DNA of 31,735 nucleotides from positions 1 through 31,735 of the IMG/VR virus record IMGVR_UViG_3300010334_000176. One strand, written 5' to 3'. A program made the translations under genes and the position numbers. Shown here piece by piece: positions 31,241-31,735 of this stretch (positions are counted from its first letter, which is position 1; each line of letters opens with the position of its first letter). The notes beneath the pieces were generated by a model. It did no database searches. It was not told the origin of the DNA and worked only from the letters and a program-made list of their open reading frames with translations. The DNA comes from a virus.

Positions 31241-31735
31241 TCAGACGCCCGGAGTTCCAAAAAGAGCCCTTGGATCGGTCCAGCCCACCTGATAACGCTC
31301 GGTTGCCTTGTAGCGCATTGAGTCGGTCTCGAAATCACCTTCCATGGTCTTTTCAAGTTTGCGACGCATCAGCAACTTCAGGCCCTCAGGCGCATCAGTC
31401 TGAACCCACCATGCGGTCTGGTTTGTCAAACGCGACAGAACAGCAGCACCCTCATCCAACAAGCCAATCGACTTGACGGGGTTGATGTCGTTGTTAGCCG
31501 TGCCTGCACGCAGAACCGACTTCAGCAGAACTTCCGCTTGGAACACGTTGCCCGGTGCAACCACCAGTTGACGTGGAACCAAACGAATCTTCTTGCCGTT
31601 GTTGTCCACCGACTGACGGATCTGGATGAGCATCTGCTCAAGCGAGGTCTGCGACAGGTTTGCTGCGGTAGCCAACTGGTTAGAGAACGAACCGTTAACA
31701 ATCGGGTGAGCGGTGTTGATGAGGCTTACGCCGTC
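31241..31735 (-). CDS. Major capsid protein, Mu gpT-like (3' part, cut by the window edge)
   Basis: The last 164 residues are present; the frame is open to the right edge. Visible motifs are GVSLINTAHPIVNGSFSNQ, then SLEQMLIQIRQSVDNNGKKI, RLVPRQLVVAPGNVFQAEVL, LRAGTANNDINPV, AWWVQTDAPEGLKLLMRRK and a C-terminal GDFETDSMRYKATERYQVG followed by DPRALFGTPG. This order is characteristic of gpT-like/HK97-fold major head subunits, including the aromatic/Arg-rich RYKA.ERY..GW.D.R strand near the end. It assembles the capsid shell. It is followed by a strong terminator, matching the need for high expression. The true start lies outside the window. Confidence 0.85.
   Translation of the reverse strand, partial: DGVSLINTAHPIVNGSFSNQLATAANLSQTSLEQMLIQIRQSVDNNGKKIRLVPRQLVVAPGNVFQAEVLLKSVLRAGTANNDINPVKSIGLLDEGAAVLSRLTNQTAWWVQTDAPEGLKLLMRRKLEKTMEGDFETDSMRYKATERYQVGWTDPRALFGTPGV

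Overview
The window is a 31.7-kb piece of a tailed double-stranded DNA phage (Caudoviricetes), not a bacterial chromosome. Genes are packed end to end with start/stop overlaps. Nearly all recognisable products are virion, lysis or phage nucleic-acid proteins. There are no tRNA, rRNA, CRISPR, IS or integrase signals. A gpT-like major capsid protein, head-tail adaptor proteins, a large nozzle-like protein, several long low-complexity internal (ejection-type) proteins, and no tape measure or contractile-tail genes together suggest a short-tailed (podovirus-type) phage. Family resemblances (LamG-repeat fibres, NGGTGQTT fibre motifs, KGG-repeat proteins, a cyanophage-like 2OG-Fe(II) oxygenase and CxxCxxCC protein) point to an aquatic environmental phage. 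The host cannot be named from this sequence.

Layout. (1) 1-2510, plus strand: the tail of an early/replication operon with an SSB-like protein, two PD-(D/E)XK-type nucleases, a 46-aa membrane peptide, and small unknown genes including an 18-codon mini-ORF that duplicates the start of the next gene. (2) 2503-31735, minus strand: one late operon of about 29 kb read right to left. It begins, off the right edge, with the major capsid gene (3' part present). Then come a decoration-like protein, a KGG-repeat protein, a beta-rich virion protein and a coiled-coil protein. Next is a first tail-fibre/adhesin block (28264-24060), a tail assembly chaperone, three small basic proteins, a gp4-like tail adaptor carrying a discoidin-like insertion, and a zinc-ribbon-like protein. 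A second fibre block follows (21423-18118), then a 2OG-Fe(II) oxygenase and a CxxCxxCC protein, a lysis cassette (small membrane proteins, GH108 endolysin, 3-TM holin), a second adaptor, a beta-rich virion protein, a nozzle-like protein, and finally four large internal/ejection candidates. The two operons converge and overlap by 8 nt. The late-operon terminator lies inside the last plus-strand gene.

The late operon is almost gapless. Its only two gaps longer than 30 nt each hold a terminator-like hairpin: after the capsid gene and after the KGG gene. This suggests stepped-down expression downstream of the capsid gene. The most unusual elements are the oxygenase/CxxCxxCC pair next to a Gly/Cys-rich adhesin, the Gly-Thr minisatellite in a 1198-aa virion protein, the discoidin insertion in an adaptor, duplicated modules between fibre genes, and the in-gene terminator. 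All functions are assigned by reading sequence; no database search was run.
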